From Caulobacter soli (GTDB taxonomy: Bacteria > Pseudomonadota > Alphaproteobacteria > Caulobacterales > Caulobacteraceae): a stretch of DNA of 64,000 bases. Shown in pieces: positions 1 to 8,162 of the stretch; position 1 is the stretch's first letter, and every line of letters starts with the position of its first letter. The stretch is taken from the NCBI RefSeq assembly GCF_011045195.1, contig NZ_CP049199.1, positions 434,001-498,000 on the forward strand, in the 5' to 3' direction. The position numbers were made by a program, and so were the translations under genes. Below the pieces are notes generated by a model. It made no database searches. It worked only from the letters and a program-made list of their open reading frames with translations, and had not been told where the DNA came from.

Positions 1-867
1 CCCGAGCCGTCGCTGGCCCTGGGGCCCCAGCCCATGCGGTCGATGCGGATCCAGGCCCAGTTCGGACGCCTCAGCCTGTCCAACTGGAGCGGGCAGGGCG
101 ATGCGCCGGCGCCGGCCGGCCAGGCGGGCCGCGACGCCTTCCAGACCATCGCCCGTCCCGACCGCAGCACCCAGGCCGCCTTGCGCTTTGGCCGGTTCGC
201 CCTGCTGGCCGAACAGGGCTCGGCCCATCCGCGCCGGCCGTTGCAGATCACCGAGATCGAGGGCTCCAGCTACGCCTCGGCCACCGGCATGATGCAGCTG
301 GGCGACGCCCTGTTCAGCCTGACCGGCGGGACGCTGGACGAGCCCCTGGGGCCGCTGGGCTCGTACCTGACGCCGGGCACGACCCTGGCCCTGCCGGCCC
401 GGACCCGGTTCGGCGCGGCGGCGGTCGATTTTTATCCGGGCTCTGGCCTGTCGCTGCACGCCGACCTGTCGGTGGGCCGCATGGACGCCGACGGCGGGCT
501 GCTGTCGCTGAACAACGCCGTCAGCAGCGCCTGGCGACTGGAGGCGGGCGCGGACTGCCGGCTGGTCGGCCTGGCCTGCTCGCGCCTGACCTTCGGGGTC
601 GCCCAGCCCCTGCGGATCGAAGGCGGCAAGTTCCAGGCCCAGCTGGCCGACGTGCCGCTGGCCTATGACGACCCGCTGACCTTCTCGACCCGCCGGTTCA
701 GCGCCGCGCCGGACGGCCGCGAGATCGACCTGAGCCTCGGCCTGGAGCGCGCCTTCGGGCCGCTGCGCTCGCTGGTGGTGCGCACCAGCCTGGCCCTGCA
801 GCCGGGCCACCAGGCCGACGCGCCGCCGGAGCTTGGGGCGTTGGCGACATGGCGGTCGCGGTTCTGA
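1..867 (+). CDS. C-terminal part of an exported beta-rich protein, probably S8 serine peptidase-like (5' end outside window)
   Basis: The frame is open to the left edge, so only the last ~289 residues are seen; the first in-window ATG (34) need not be the start. The visible part has no catalytic motif. It is rich in short alternating hydrophobic strands and ends in WRSRF, the aromatic C-terminus of outer-membrane barrels. The stretch LRIEGGKFQAQ, followed later by GREIDLSLGLE and then a PGH near the end, resembles the C-terminal region of alphaproteobacterial S8 family exported peptidases. The peptidase assignment is inference from this tail; an unrelated autotransporter-like barrel is the alternative. 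It is followed by an inverted repeat rather than a co-directional gene. Confidence 0.45.
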   Translation, partial: PEPSLALGPQPMRSMRIQAQFGRLSLSNWSGQGDAPAPAGQAGRDAFQTIARPDRSTQAALRFGRFALLAEQGSAHPRRPLQITEIEGSSYASATGMMQLGDALFSLTGGTLDEPLGPLGSYLTPGTTLALPARTRFGAAAVDFYPGSGLSLHADLSVGRMDADGGLLSLNNAVSSAWRLEAGADCRLVGLACSRLTFGVAQPLRIEGGKFQAQLADVPLAYDDPLTFSTRRFSAAPDGREIDLSLGLERAFGPLRSLVVRTSLALQPGHQADAPPELGALATWRSRF

Positions 868-869
868 GA

Positions 870-1108
870 ATCCCTCTCTCTGAGAGAGAGGGAGGGGCCC
901 GCCGCGAAGCGGTGGGAGGGTGAGAGGTTTCACCGCTGGCCGGAAAATCCCGGGCCGGTGAGCTCCCTTCAAATGGAATTTAGACCTTCATCGCCGATGC
1001 GACCGCCGACACCCGTCCTCATCGGTGCTTTGTCCTGAGAGAATGTAACCTCTCACCCTCCCACCGCCTGCGGCGGCGGGCCCCTCCCTCTCTCAAAGAG
1101 AGAGGGAT
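870..1108. repeat. Inverted intergenic repeat pair (two ~61-nt copies in opposite orientation)
   Basis: Copy A (870-930) and copy B (1047-1108) are near reverse complements, separated by about 116 nt. Each contains a perfect 9-bp hairpin (CCCTCTCTC / GAGAGAGGG at 872-892 in copy A), then GGAGGGGCCCGCCG, a CG-rich loop with GCGGTGGGAGGG, and GTGAGAGGT. The pair fills most of the 334-nt gap between the flanking genes, and I see nothing else there apart from the acyl-CoA dehydrogenase leader. A related element is at 62046-62186, so this is a dispersed REP-like family. It could also act as a bidirectional terminator. Confidence 0.85.
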
Positions 1109-1201
1109 CTCGAACCGCGCAACATCGATCGCGGCGTTTGACGCCCAGCCCGCCATCGCTACAGTCTGCTCAAAACAAATGTTTGAAGTGGAAGGAACGC
1201 C

Positions 1202-2350
1202 ATGGCCCTGGACCTCGAGACCCGCGCGCAGCTGATCGACACGGTCCGCCGGTTCGTCGCCGAACGGCTGCGTCCGATCGAGGCCAAGGTCGCCGAGGAC
1301 GACGCGGTGCCCGCCGAGATCATCGAGGAGATGAAGGGCCTGGGGCTGTTTGGCCTGTCGATCCCGGAAGAGTTCGGCGGCCTGGGCTTGAACATGGAAG
1401 AGGAATGCCTGGTCGGCATCGAGCTGGGCCGCGCCTCGCCGGCTTTCCGCTCGGTGTTCGGCACCAATGTCGGCATCGGCAGCCAGGGGCTGGTGATGTA
1501 CGGGACCGACGACCAGAAGGCCAAGTGGCTGCCCGGCATCGCGTCCGGCGAGATCGTCACCTCCTTCGCCCTGACCGAGCCCGAGGCCGGTTCCGACAGC
1601 GCCGCGGTCCAGACCCGCGCGACCCGCAACGGCGACGACTATGTGCTGAACGGCTCCAAGCGCTACATCACCAACGCCGGCAAGGCCTCGCTGTTCACGG
1701 TGATGGCCCGCACCAATCCCGACGCCAAGGGCGGTTCGGGCGTCTCGGCCTTTCTCGTGCCCAGCGGCCTGCCGGGCCTGTCGGTCAGCAAGCCCGAGAA
1801 GAAGATGGGCCAGCAGGGCGCCCACATCCACGACGTCACCTTCGACAATGTCCGCGTGCCGGCCTGGAACCGCCTGGGCGAGGAGGGCGAGGGCTTCAAG
1901 GTGGCCATGCAGGTGCTGGATCGCGGCCGGCTGCACATCGCCGGGGTCTGCGTGGGCGTGGCCGAGCGATTGCTGGCCGACTGCGTGGCCTATGCCAGCG
2001 AGCGCAAGCAGTTCGGCCAGCCGATCGCCAGCTTCCAGCTGATCCAGGCGATGATCGCCGACAGCAAGACCGAAGCCCTGGCGGCCCGGGCCCTTGTTCT
2101 TGAAACGGCCCGCAAGCGCGACGCCGGCGACAACGTCACCCTGGAGGCGGCGGCGGCCAAGCTGTTCGCCTCGGAAATGGTCGGTCGCGTCGCCGACCGG
2201 GCGGTGCAGATCTTCGGCGGGGCCGGCTATGTCGCCGACTACGGCATCGAGCGGCTGTATCGCGACGTGCGGATTTTCCGCATCTACGAGGGCACCAGCC
2301 AGATCCAGCAGTTGGTCATCGCCCGCGAGACGCTGAAGCGGGGCGGGTAG
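1202..2350 (+). CDS. Acyl-CoA dehydrogenase
   Basis: Cytoplasmic FAD enzyme that introduces the trans-2,3 double bond into an acyl-CoA thioester and passes electrons to ETF. At 382 aa it has the normal family length, with an N-terminal helical domain (about 1-115), a middle beta domain carrying the FAD/substrate signature FALTEPEAGSDS, and a C-terminal four-helix domain. The C-terminal signature RIFRIYEGTSQIQ contains the Glu that serves as catalytic base in medium- and short-chain enzymes. The start is ATG 1202, with GGAAGGA about 8 nt upstream. It stands alone between an intergenic repeat and a NADAR gene, so the acyl chain it acts on cannot be told from context. Confidence 0.95.
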   Translation: MALDLETRAQLIDTVRRFVAERLRPIEAKVAEDDAVPAEIIEEMKGLGLFGLSIPEEFGGLGLNMEEECLVGIELGRASPAFRSVFGTNVGIGSQGLVMYGTDDQKAKWLPGIASGEIVTSFALTEPEAGSDSAAVQTRATRNGDDYVLNGSKRYITNAGKASLFTVMARTNPDAKGGSGVSAFLVPSGLPGLSVSKPEKKMGQQGAHIHDVTFDNVRVPAWNRLGEEGEGFKVAMQVLDRGRLHIAGVCVGVAERLLADCVAYASERKQFGQPIASFQLIQAMIADSKTEALAARALVLETARKRDAGDNVTLEAAAAKLFASEMVGRVADRAVQIFGGAGYVADYGIERLYRDVRIFRIYEGTSQIQQLVIARETLKRGG

Positions 2351-2397
2351 GCGTTCGGCGGGGTGGAAAGGCGCGTTGTCTGAGGTCATATGGCCGG

Positions 2398-2916
2398 ATG
2401 ACCCGCGACGAACCCGTGATCTCTGAAGCCGACTTGCCGGAGCCCGAACGCTTCGACAGCTTTCATCCTTTCATCAAGGGCGTGTTCAGCCAGTGGCACC
2501 CGACGTCGTTTCAGATCGACGGGCTGACCATCGTGACGGCCGAGCAGTGGATGATGTTCTGCAAGGCGCGGCTGTTCGATGACGACGCCTCGGCGAGCGC
2601 GATCCTGGCGACGGAAAAGCCGGACGAGCAGAAGCGTCTTGGTCAGAGGGTTCAGGGCTTTCGGCAGGAAGATTGGGATCGCTGGAAGGTCAGCTTTGTC
2701 TATAGGGGCAACCTGGCGAAGTTCAGCCAGAACCCCGGGGCAGGTCGCCAGCTCAAGGCGACGGGAGAGACCATGCTCGTCGAGGCGAACCCTCGCGACT
2801 GGATCTGGGGCGTGGGGCTGGCAATGGACGATAAGTCAGTGCATTCGCCGTCCGAATGGAAGGGTGGCAACCTGCTTGGCCGGGTCTTGACGAAGGTTCG
2901 ATCAGAGATCGGCTAG
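2398..2916 (+). CDS. NADAR family protein (YbiA-like)
   Basis: The 172-aa protein shows the NADAR pattern: an aromatic N-terminal block (FSQWHPTSF), then TAEQWMMFCKARLF, a helical segment, RVQGFRQEDWDRWK, then GNLAKFSQNP and a final LVEANPRDWIWGVGL. These blocks match YbiA/COG3236 proteins. Known members cleave the N-glycosidic bond of early, reactive riboflavin-pathway intermediates, and others act on ADP-ribose or nucleotide derivatives. No signal peptide, so cytoplasmic. It is 47 nt after the acyl-CoA dehydrogenase with its own start, and no riboflavin gene is nearby. The family call is firm; the substrate is not determined by the sequence. Confidence 0.9.
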   Translation: MTRDEPVISEADLPEPERFDSFHPFIKGVFSQWHPTSFQIDGLTIVTAEQWMMFCKARLFDDDASASAILATEKPDEQKRLGQRVQGFRQEDWDRWKVSFVYRGNLAKFSQNPGAGRQLKATGETMLVEANPRDWIWGVGLAMDDKSVHSPSEWKGGNLLGRVLTKVRSEIG

Positions 2917-2980
2917 CGAGCCGGCGCAACCGCCGTGGCGGTTTGTCGCGCGCCCTTCGCCTTTGCGCCTAATCAAACCG

Positions 2981-2988
2981 TTAACCAT
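2981..2988 (+). promoter_or_regulatory. Candidate CtrA half-site upstream of the globin-coupled receptor
   Basis: TTAACCAT lies 45 nt before the mcpB ATG in an AT-richer stretch (AATCAAACCGTTAACCAT). It matches the short CtrA motif described for Caulobacter cell-cycle promoters. A second TTAA at 7-nt spacing is absent, so this is at best a half-site. Chemoreceptor expression in the late cell cycle would fit, but the site itself is only suggestive. Confidence 0.35.
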
Positions 2989-3032
2989 GTCGGCCCGATA
3001 GAGACCCCCTGCCTAGTAGGGGAATCTGCGTC

Positions 3033-4646
3033 ATGAGCCGTGATCCGTCGCTGAACGAGCGCCTCGCCTTCATGGAATTGGATCACGATGCGCGGGGCGC
3101 GTTGCGGTCTCTGGGGCCGGTGATCGATCGCGAGATCGCGGGGGCCCTGGACAGCTTCTACGGCAAGGTTCGCGCGACGCCGGAGACCCGGGCCTTCTTC
3201 GCCGACAACCAGCAGATGGACCAGGCCAGCGCCCGCCAGCAGGGCCACTGGCGCGCCATCGCCCGGGCCGAGTTCGGCGACGACTACGGCAAGGCCGTCA
3301 AGACCGTCGGCCAGGTGCACGCCCGCATCGGCCTGGAACCGCGCTGGTACATCGGCGGCTACGCCCTGATCGCCGACCGCCTGATGCGCGCGGCGGTCAA
3401 GGAGCTGTGGCCCAAGGGGATGTTCTCGGGCGGCGGCGACGGCGGCGCCAAGGCCGGGGCGGCGATGTCGGCCCTGATGAAGGCCGTGATGCTGGACATG
3501 GACATCGCCATCTCGACCTATCTCGAGGCGCTGGAAGCCAAGCGTCAGGCGCTGGAGGACGAGCGCCGTCGCGACGCCCAGAACCAGGGCGCGATCGTCG
3601 CCGCGCTCGGCGAGGCCCTGGCCCGCGTGGCGCGCGGCGACCTGACGGCGCGCGTCGCCGGCGAGGTGGCCCCGCAATTCCAGGCCCTGCAGTCCGACTT
3701 CAACAACGCCCTGCGCATCATGGAAGAGGCGATGGGCCAGGTGGCCGGCGCCACCGAGGGCATTCGCCTGGGCGCCGACGAGATCGGCCACGCCGCCGAC
3801 GACCTGTCGCGCCGCACCGAACAACAGGCCGCTTCCCTGGAAGAGACCGCCGCGGCCCTGGACGAGATCACCGCCACGGTCCGCACCACGGCCAGCGGCG
3901 CCAAGCAGGCCTCGACCGTGATCGCCGCCGCCAAGACCGACGCCGAGAAGTCGGGCGAAGTGGTCAGCGACGCGGTCACCGCCATGGGCCAGATCGAAAG
4001 CTCGTCGCGCGAGATCGGCAAGATCCTGGGCGTGATCGACGAGATCGCCTTCCAGACCAACCTGCTGGCCCTGAACGCCGGCGTCGAGGCGGCGCGGGCC
4101 GGCGAGGCCGGTCGCGGCTTCGCGGTGGTGGCTCAGGAAGTGCGGGCTCTCGCTCAGCGCTCGGCCGACGCGGCCAAGGAAATCGAGAAGCTGATCTCGA
4201 CCTCGACCCGCCAGGTCGAGGCGGGCGTCAGCCTGGTCGGCCAGACCGGCGAGGCCCTGCGCGGCATCGTCGGCAAGGTGGCCGAGATCGACGATCTGGT
4301 CACCGGCATCGCCTCGTCGGCCCAGGAGCAGTCCACGGGCCTGCACCAGGTCAATATCGCCGTGAACCAGATGGACCAGGTCACCCAGCAGAACGCCGCC
4401 ATGGTCGAGCAGACCACGGCCGCCACCCATTCGCTGAAGGGCCAGTCGGCGGAACTGGGTCGCCTGCTGGGCGGGTTCACCCTGTCGGGCGCGCGCCAGG
4501 CGCCAGCGCCCGCCGCTCCGGCCCGCGCCGCGCCGCCGGCTCCCGCGCCCCGCCCGGCGGCCTCGCGCCCCGGTTCTAGCGCCCCCCTGCGCCGCGCCGC
4601 CGGCAACACGGCCGTGGCGGTGGACGAGGGCTGGCAGGAGTTCTAG
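3033..4646 (+). CDS. mcpB: Soluble globin-coupled methyl-accepting chemotaxis protein (McpB/HemAT type)
   Basis: 537 aa with no transmembrane segment. Residues about 1-155 form a globin-coupled sensor domain; [16 protein letters not shown] is the family signature, and its His should be the proximal haem ligand, so an oxygen or redox sensor is expected. A signalling coiled coil follows, with methylation helices ([13 protein letters not shown]), the conserved hairpin tip ([15 protein letters not shown]) and a second methylation helix. An Ala/Pro-rich tail ends in GWQEF, similar to CheR/CheB-docking pentapeptides. Start ATG 3033 follows TAGGGGA. By position before mcpA it corresponds to C. crescentus McpB, a soluble receptor degraded in a ClpX-dependent way; I take the symbol from synteny. 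Confidence 0.88.
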   Translation: MSRDPSLNERLAFMELDHDARGALRSLGPVIDREIAGALDSFYGKVRATPETRAFFADNQQMDQASARQQGHWRAIARAEFGDDYGKAVKTVGQVHARIGLEPRWYIGGYALIADRLMRAAVKELWPKGMFSGGGDGGAKAGAAMSALMKAVMLDMDIAISTYLEALEAKRQALEDERRRDAQNQGAIVAALGEALARVARGDLTARVAGEVAPQFQALQSDFNNALRIMEEAMGQVAGATEGIRLGADEIGHAADDLSRRTEQQAASLEETAAALDEITATVRTTASGAKQASTVIAAAKTDAEKSGEVVSDAVTAMGQIESSSREIGKILGVIDEIAFQTNLLALNAGVEAARAGEAGRGFAVVAQEVRALAQRSADAAKEIEKLISTSTRQVEAGVSLVGQTGEALRGIVGKVAEIDDLVTGIASSAQEQSTGLHQVNIAVNQMDQVTQQNAAMVEQTTAATHSLKGQSAELGRLLGGFTLSGARQAPAPAAPARAAPPAPAPRPAASRPGSSAPLRRAAGNTAVAVDEGWQEF

Positions 4647-4660
4647 GCGCGATCGCCTAG
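4643..4660. terminator. Hairpin shared by two convergent genes
   Basis: CTAGGCG (4643-4649) and CGCCTAG (4654-4660) form a perfect 7-bp stem with a 4-nt loop. The stop codon of mcpB lies in one arm and the stop codon of the oppositely oriented vapC in the other. There is no T-run, so intrinsic termination would be weak. Confidence 0.45.
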
Positions 4661-5070
4661 TTCGCGTCGTCCGCCAGCCAGTCTTCCGCTCTCAGGCCGT
4701 CGACCCGACGAAACTCGGCTAGATTTCCGGTCACGACGATCAGACCGCGCGATCGTGCATGGCCGGCGATCAACAGGTCGTAGCCGCCGATCTTCCGCCC
4801 GGCGCGTTCGAGCGCCGCGCGGATGTCGGCGGCGTGTCCGGCGGCCGGCGTATCGAACGGCAGGACTTCCAACCTCGCGGCGAAACGCTCGACTTCATTG
4901 CGGTTGTGATCGGGTCGGGCCGATTTCGCCGCGCCGTGCAGCAGCTCCGTCAAGACGATGGTCGAAATGCAGAGGCCATCGGCGTCGGTGTTAAAGCGAT
5001 GACGTACGCCCGCAGGCCGGTCTCTAAGCACCCGGATGCACAGATTGGTGTCCAGCATGTAGCGGAGCAT
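4657..5070 (-). CDS. vapC: VapC-type PIN-domain toxin
   Basis: 137-aa PIN-domain RNase toxin. The N-terminal MLDTNLCIRVLRD gives the first metal-binding Asp, TELLHGA the conserved Glu, and YDLLIAGHARSRGL plus VTGNLAEFRRVDGL the remaining acidic and VapC/FitB-type C-terminal signature. I start it at ATG 5070 (MLRYMLDTN), not at the longer upstream ATG. This start shares one base with the antitoxin stop (TGATG), the usual toxin-antitoxin coupling, and the extra N-terminal residues of the longer frame are shadow sequence. It lies convergent to mcpB. The known activity of the family is endonucleolytic cleavage of tRNA or rRNA; the target here is unknown. Confidence 0.92.
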   Translation of the reverse strand: MLRYMLDTNLCIRVLRDRPAGVRHRFNTDADGLCISTIVLTELLHGAAKSARPDHNRNEVERFAARLEVLPFDTPAAGHAADIRAALERAGRKIGGYDLLIAGHARSRGLIVVTGNLAEFRRVDGLRAEDWLADDAN

Positions 5071-5291
5071 CAGAAGTCTTCGCGACCCTGAAGCGGAGGC
5101 TGCTCGCGTTCGCCGAGATCGATGCCCGGCGCGTCGAAGAAATCGTCCCACAACGCGTCCGAGGGGACGATCACGCGGCGCTTGCCGTCACGAAGAACCG
5201 TCACGGACCGAACGCCTTCAGGAAAGGCGACATCCTTGGGCAAGCGCACGGCTTGCGACCGGTTGGATTGAAAGAGCGTCGTCTTGGTCAT
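5070..5291 (-). CDS. vapB: VapB/VagC-type antitoxin
   Basis: 73-aa AbrB/MazE-fold antitoxin. TTLFQSNRSQAVRLPKD is the typical swapped-hairpin DNA-binding segment of VagC-like antitoxins, followed by an acidic C-terminal half (WDDFFDAPGIDLGE) expected to wrap the toxin. Start ATG 5291 is preceded by AGGAG at proper distance, whereas the in-frame upstream ATG has no such support. It is transcribed before vapC with a 1-nt overlap and probably autorepresses the pair. The module sits between two chemoreceptor genes that belong to one functional locus, which suggests insertion. Confidence 0.9.
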   Translation of the reverse strand: MTKTTLFQSNRSQAVRLPKDVAFPEGVRSVTVLRDGKRRVIVPSDALWDDFFDAPGIDLGEREQPPLQGREDF

Positions 5292-5355
5292 GCGCGGCTC
5301 CTGGATATCCCAAATGTATATCCCGCCGACGTGAACTTCAATATCGCGCCCCAAA

Positions 5356-5431
5356 CGCAAAACGCCCCCGCTGGCCCCGAGCCGGAACGTCCCCTGTAAG
5401 GACGCTCCGGCGGAGCCAGCGGAGGCGTATT
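5356..5431 (-). terminator. Long hairpin terminator after the TonB-C-like gene
   Basis: Sequences 5362-5394 and 5400-5431 form a long imperfect stem (GCTCCGGCGGAGCCAGCGG against its partner) with a 5-nt loop. Read on the minus strand it ends in GGCGTTTTGCG. It lies 35 nt after the stop codon at 5466. A smaller 7-bp stem (TCTCTCC / GGAGAGA, about 5436-5454) comes first. This is good evidence for minus-strand termination ahead of vapB. Confidence 0.65.
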
Positions 5432-5465
5432 AAGATCTCTCCGGAAAGGGAGAGAGCTTTAAGTC

Positions 5466-5777
5466 TTACGCGCCGCCCGGGAAGCGGAACGGAACCTTCA
5501 CGGTGCCGGTCTTGGCGCCCATCGGCAGCTTTTCAGCGATGCACATGGCGGCCTTGTCGAAGCCCTTGCCGGCGGCGCTGTTGTCGACGACCTTGCAGTC
5601 GGCCAGCTTGCCGTCGGTGGCGTTGCACTCGAGCATCACCTGAGCGGCGTCGCGAGTGTTGGCGAATTGTTGCAGGCAACGGCCCATTTGGTCTTCAAAG
5701 CCACCGGCGGCCGAGGCGGCCTGGGCCACGAAAAAGCTGCCAGCGATTCCCGCGGCAATAGCGATCGGATACTTCAT
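5466..5777 (-). CDS. Small periplasmic protein with a TonB C-terminal-like fold
   Basis: 103-aa protein with a clear Sec signal peptide (MKYPIAIAAGIAGSFFVAQA, cleavage probably after AASA). The mature part contains CNATDGKLADCKVV, GFDKAAMCIAEKL and a final TVKVPFRFPGG. This spacing of 'G.L.dC.Vv', 'gfd.aA..la' and 'v.VPfrF' is that of TonB C-terminal domains, which Caulobacter also uses in stand-alone secreted proteins. Four cysteines could form disulfides. Start ATG 5777 follows TAGGAG; the longer upstream frame lacks a signal peptide. The divergent neighbour is mcpA. A role in TonB-type energy coupling is only inference, because no transmembrane anchor or Pro-rich linker is present. Confidence 0.65.
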   Translation of the reverse strand: MKYPIAIAAGIAGSFFVAQAASAAGGFEDQMGRCLQQFANTRDAAQVMLECNATDGKLADCKVVDNSAAGKGFDKAAMCIAEKLPMGAKTGTVKVPFRFPGGA

Positions 5778-6185
5778 CCCGCTGCTCCTAGTAGTGTTTA
5801 ACGCCCTTCGGACGGTCGCGTCGTCCGGACGCATGAGCTTTTTCTCAGATGCTAGTTAAAATATTCTGAGTCACCGAAAGATAGTTTTCTTCACTTGTTG
5901 GTAACCACGCTTATTTGGCGAATACGTCCGTTTCACTTGAAACTAGACTCTGATTTCGCCTTTTGAGGCCCGTTCCCTCGCGGGCATGACTCGCGCGCGC
6001 GCCCGGGCCTTTCTAGATTCGAGGCCCGCCAAGGGCTTTGCGGGCAGGAAAAAGCGGGGGTGCGACACCCCCTGCGGCAAACGCTCTTAACCAAAGTCAG
6101 GAACTATTAGGAATATGTCGTGATGATCCCCCTCGACGTTGGTGATCCGTGGGCAACGGACCGCCGCTAGAGGGGACTAAATCCG
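5778..6185 (+). promoter_or_regulatory. Gene-free region with hairpins and a candidate CtrA half-site before mcpA
   Basis: I find no credible gene in these 408 nt. They hold an AT-rich stretch near 5850-5945, an inverted repeat GCCCGC/GCGGGC (6024-6045), and a perfect 7-bp hairpin GGGGGTG-CGA-CACCCCC (6056-6072). TTAACC follows at 6087-6092, and the mcpA ribosome-binding site AGAGGGGA is at about 6170. TTAACC is a CtrA-like half-site; a full TTAA-N7-TTAA is not present. The operon promoter should lie between 6085 and 6140. Confidence 0.4.
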
Positions 6186-8162
6186 ATGAAGCGCTTCCGG
6201 CTCGTCGATCTTCCGTTGATCATCAAAATCGGCTTCGCGCCGGCGTTCGCACTTCTGATGCTGGCCTTGATGGCCGGCGGAGCGATCGTCGTGCAGAAGA
6301 GCCAGTCCGCCGCTCTGCAGCAGGTCGTCGAAACCGACATGCGCGAGAACATGGAGATCCAGGCGCTGTCCAAGCGCATCTCCAACATCAACGGTGAACT
6401 CTACACGGTGCTGACCCACAAGGCCGGCAACATCGAAGTCGAGAAGAACGACGCCCGCATGGCCGCCGTCCTCGCCGAGACCGAAGCCGTGAAGAAGGAC
6501 CTGACGACCCTGAAGGGCAAACTGCCCAAGGAAGAGCAGCCGAAGATCACCGAGCTGATCAAGTCGCTCGACGAATGCCACAGCGCCATCGACACGGTGA
6601 GCGGCATGATCGGCGTCGACTTCAACATGGCCGTCGGCTTCATCGCCCCCTTCGAAGAACAATACGCCAAGATGACCGGCCAGCTGGACGCGGTCGTCAC
6701 GGCCGCCAACCAGCGCATCGCCAAGGAGACCGCCAAGAAGCAGGCGGAAGCCAACGCCGCGATGAGCGTCACGATCGTCATGTCGCTGGCCACGCTGCTG
6801 GCCGTCGGCGCCCTGGCCTTCCTGACCGTCATGACCACCCGCAAGTCGATCGGCGACATCGCCGGCGCCACCGAGAAGCTGTCGAAGGGCGACAACACGA
6901 TCGACCTGGAGAAGATGACCCGGGGCGACGAGCTGGGCGCCATCGTCCGTTCGCTCAAGGTCTTCCGCGACAACCAGCTGCACCTCGAGCAGATGCGCGC
7001 CGAGCAGGAAAAGAACGCCGCCCTGACCGCCGACGAACGTCGCGCCAAGGAAGAGACCGCCGCCGCGGCCGCCCGCGAGAACGCCCTGGTGGTGTCGTCG
7101 CTGGCCGACGCGCTGGAGCACCTGGCCAAGGGCGACCTGACGTTCCGCGTCCAGGCCGACTTCCCGGGCGACTATCGTAAGCTGAAGGACGACTTCAACG
7201 CCGCCATCACCCAGCTGCAGGAAACCATCAAGGTCATCGCGGCCTCGACGGACGGCCTGCGCACCGGCGCCGACGAAATCGCCCACGCCTCGGACGACCT
7301 GTCGCGCCGCACCGAGCAGCAAGCCGCCTCGCTGGAAGAGACCGCCGCCGCCCTGGACGAGCTGACCGCCACGGTGCGCCGCACCGCCAGCGGCGCCAAG
7401 CAGGCCTCGGAAGTGGTTTCCAGCACCCGCGGCGAAGCCACCCATTCGGGTCAGGTCGTGCACGAGGCCGTCTCGGCCATGGGCGCCATCGAGGACTCGT
7501 CCAAGCAGATCAACCAGATCATCGGCGTGATCGACGAGATCGCCTTCCAGACCAACCTGCTGGCCCTGAACGCCGGCGTCGAAGCGGCTCGCGCCGGTGA
7601 CGCCGGTCGCGGCTTCGCGGTGGTCGCTCAGGAAGTTCGGGCCCTGGCCCAGCGCTCGGCCGAAGCCGCCAAGGAGATCAAGACGCTGATCTCGTCCTCG
7701 ACCCAGCAGGTCAGCCAAGGCGTCAGCCTGGTCGGCCAGACCGGCGAGGCCCTGCAGCGGATCGTGGCCAAGGTCGGCGAGATCGACGCCCTGGTCACCG
7801 AGATCGCCGCCTCGGCCGCCGAACAGGCGACCGGCCTCAACGAAGTGAACACCGCCGTCAACCAGATGGACCAGGTCACCCAGCAAAACGCGGCGATGGT
7901 CGAGGAATCGACCGCCGCCACCCACTCGCTCAAGGGCGAGACCGGTGAGCTGGTGCGCCTGATCGGTCGCTTCAACGTCGGCGGCGGCCGCCCGCAGGCC
8001 GCGTCCTACGAGCGCCCGCAGGCCGCCGACCCGGCCGTACACACCCCCGCCGCCAATCCGGTGGCTGAACAACGCGCCCGCCTCAACGCCTTCGCCCGTC
8101 CTGGACGCGGCGGCGCGGCGACCGCGGCGGCCCCCGCCGCCGACGGCTGGGAGGAGTTCTGA
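6186..8162 (+). CDS. mcpA: Transmembrane methyl-accepting chemotaxis receptor McpA
   Basis: 658 aa. TM1 spans about 12-36, a periplasmic four-helix-bundle sensor about 40-190, TM2 about 197-220 (MSLATLLAVGALAFL). HAMP linkers follow, then the signalling coiled coil with methylation motifs ([13 protein letters not shown]) and the hairpin tip [15 protein letters not shown] that contacts CheA and CheW. The tail ends in GWEEF, a CheR/CheB-docking-like pentapeptide. It is the first gene of the che operon, and its TGA shares one base with the cheX ATG. In C. crescentus McpA is polar in swarmer cells and is degraded at differentiation through a C-terminal Ala-rich signal. Here AAT occupies the expected place about 15 residues from the end. 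Confidence 0.93.
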   Translation: MKRFRLVDLPLIIKIGFAPAFALLMLALMAGGAIVVQKSQSAALQQVVETDMRENMEIQALSKRISNINGELYTVLTHKAGNIEVEKNDARMAAVLAETEAVKKDLTTLKGKLPKEEQPKITELIKSLDECHSAIDTVSGMIGVDFNMAVGFIAPFEEQYAKMTGQLDAVVTAANQRIAKETAKKQAEANAAMSVTIVMSLATLLAVGALAFLTVMTTRKSIGDIAGATEKLSKGDNTIDLEKMTRGDELGAIVRSLKVFRDNQLHLEQMRAEQEKNAALTADERRAKEETAAAAARENALVVSSLADALEHLAKGDLTFRVQADFPGDYRKLKDDFNAAITQLQETIKVIAASTDGLRTGADEIAHASDDLSRRTEQQAASLEETAAALDELTATVRRTASGAKQASEVVSSTRGEATHSGQVVHEAVSAMGAIEDSSKQINQIIGVIDEIAFQTNLLALNAGVEAARAGDAGRGFAVVAQEVRALAQRSAEAAKEIKTLISSSTQQVSQGVSLVGQTGEALQRIVAKVGEIDALVTEIAASAAEQATGLNEVNTAVNQMDQVTQQNAAMVEESTAATHSLKGETGELVRLIGRFNVGGGRPQAASYERPQAADPAVHTPAANPVAEQRARLNAFARPGRGGAATAAAPAADGWEEF

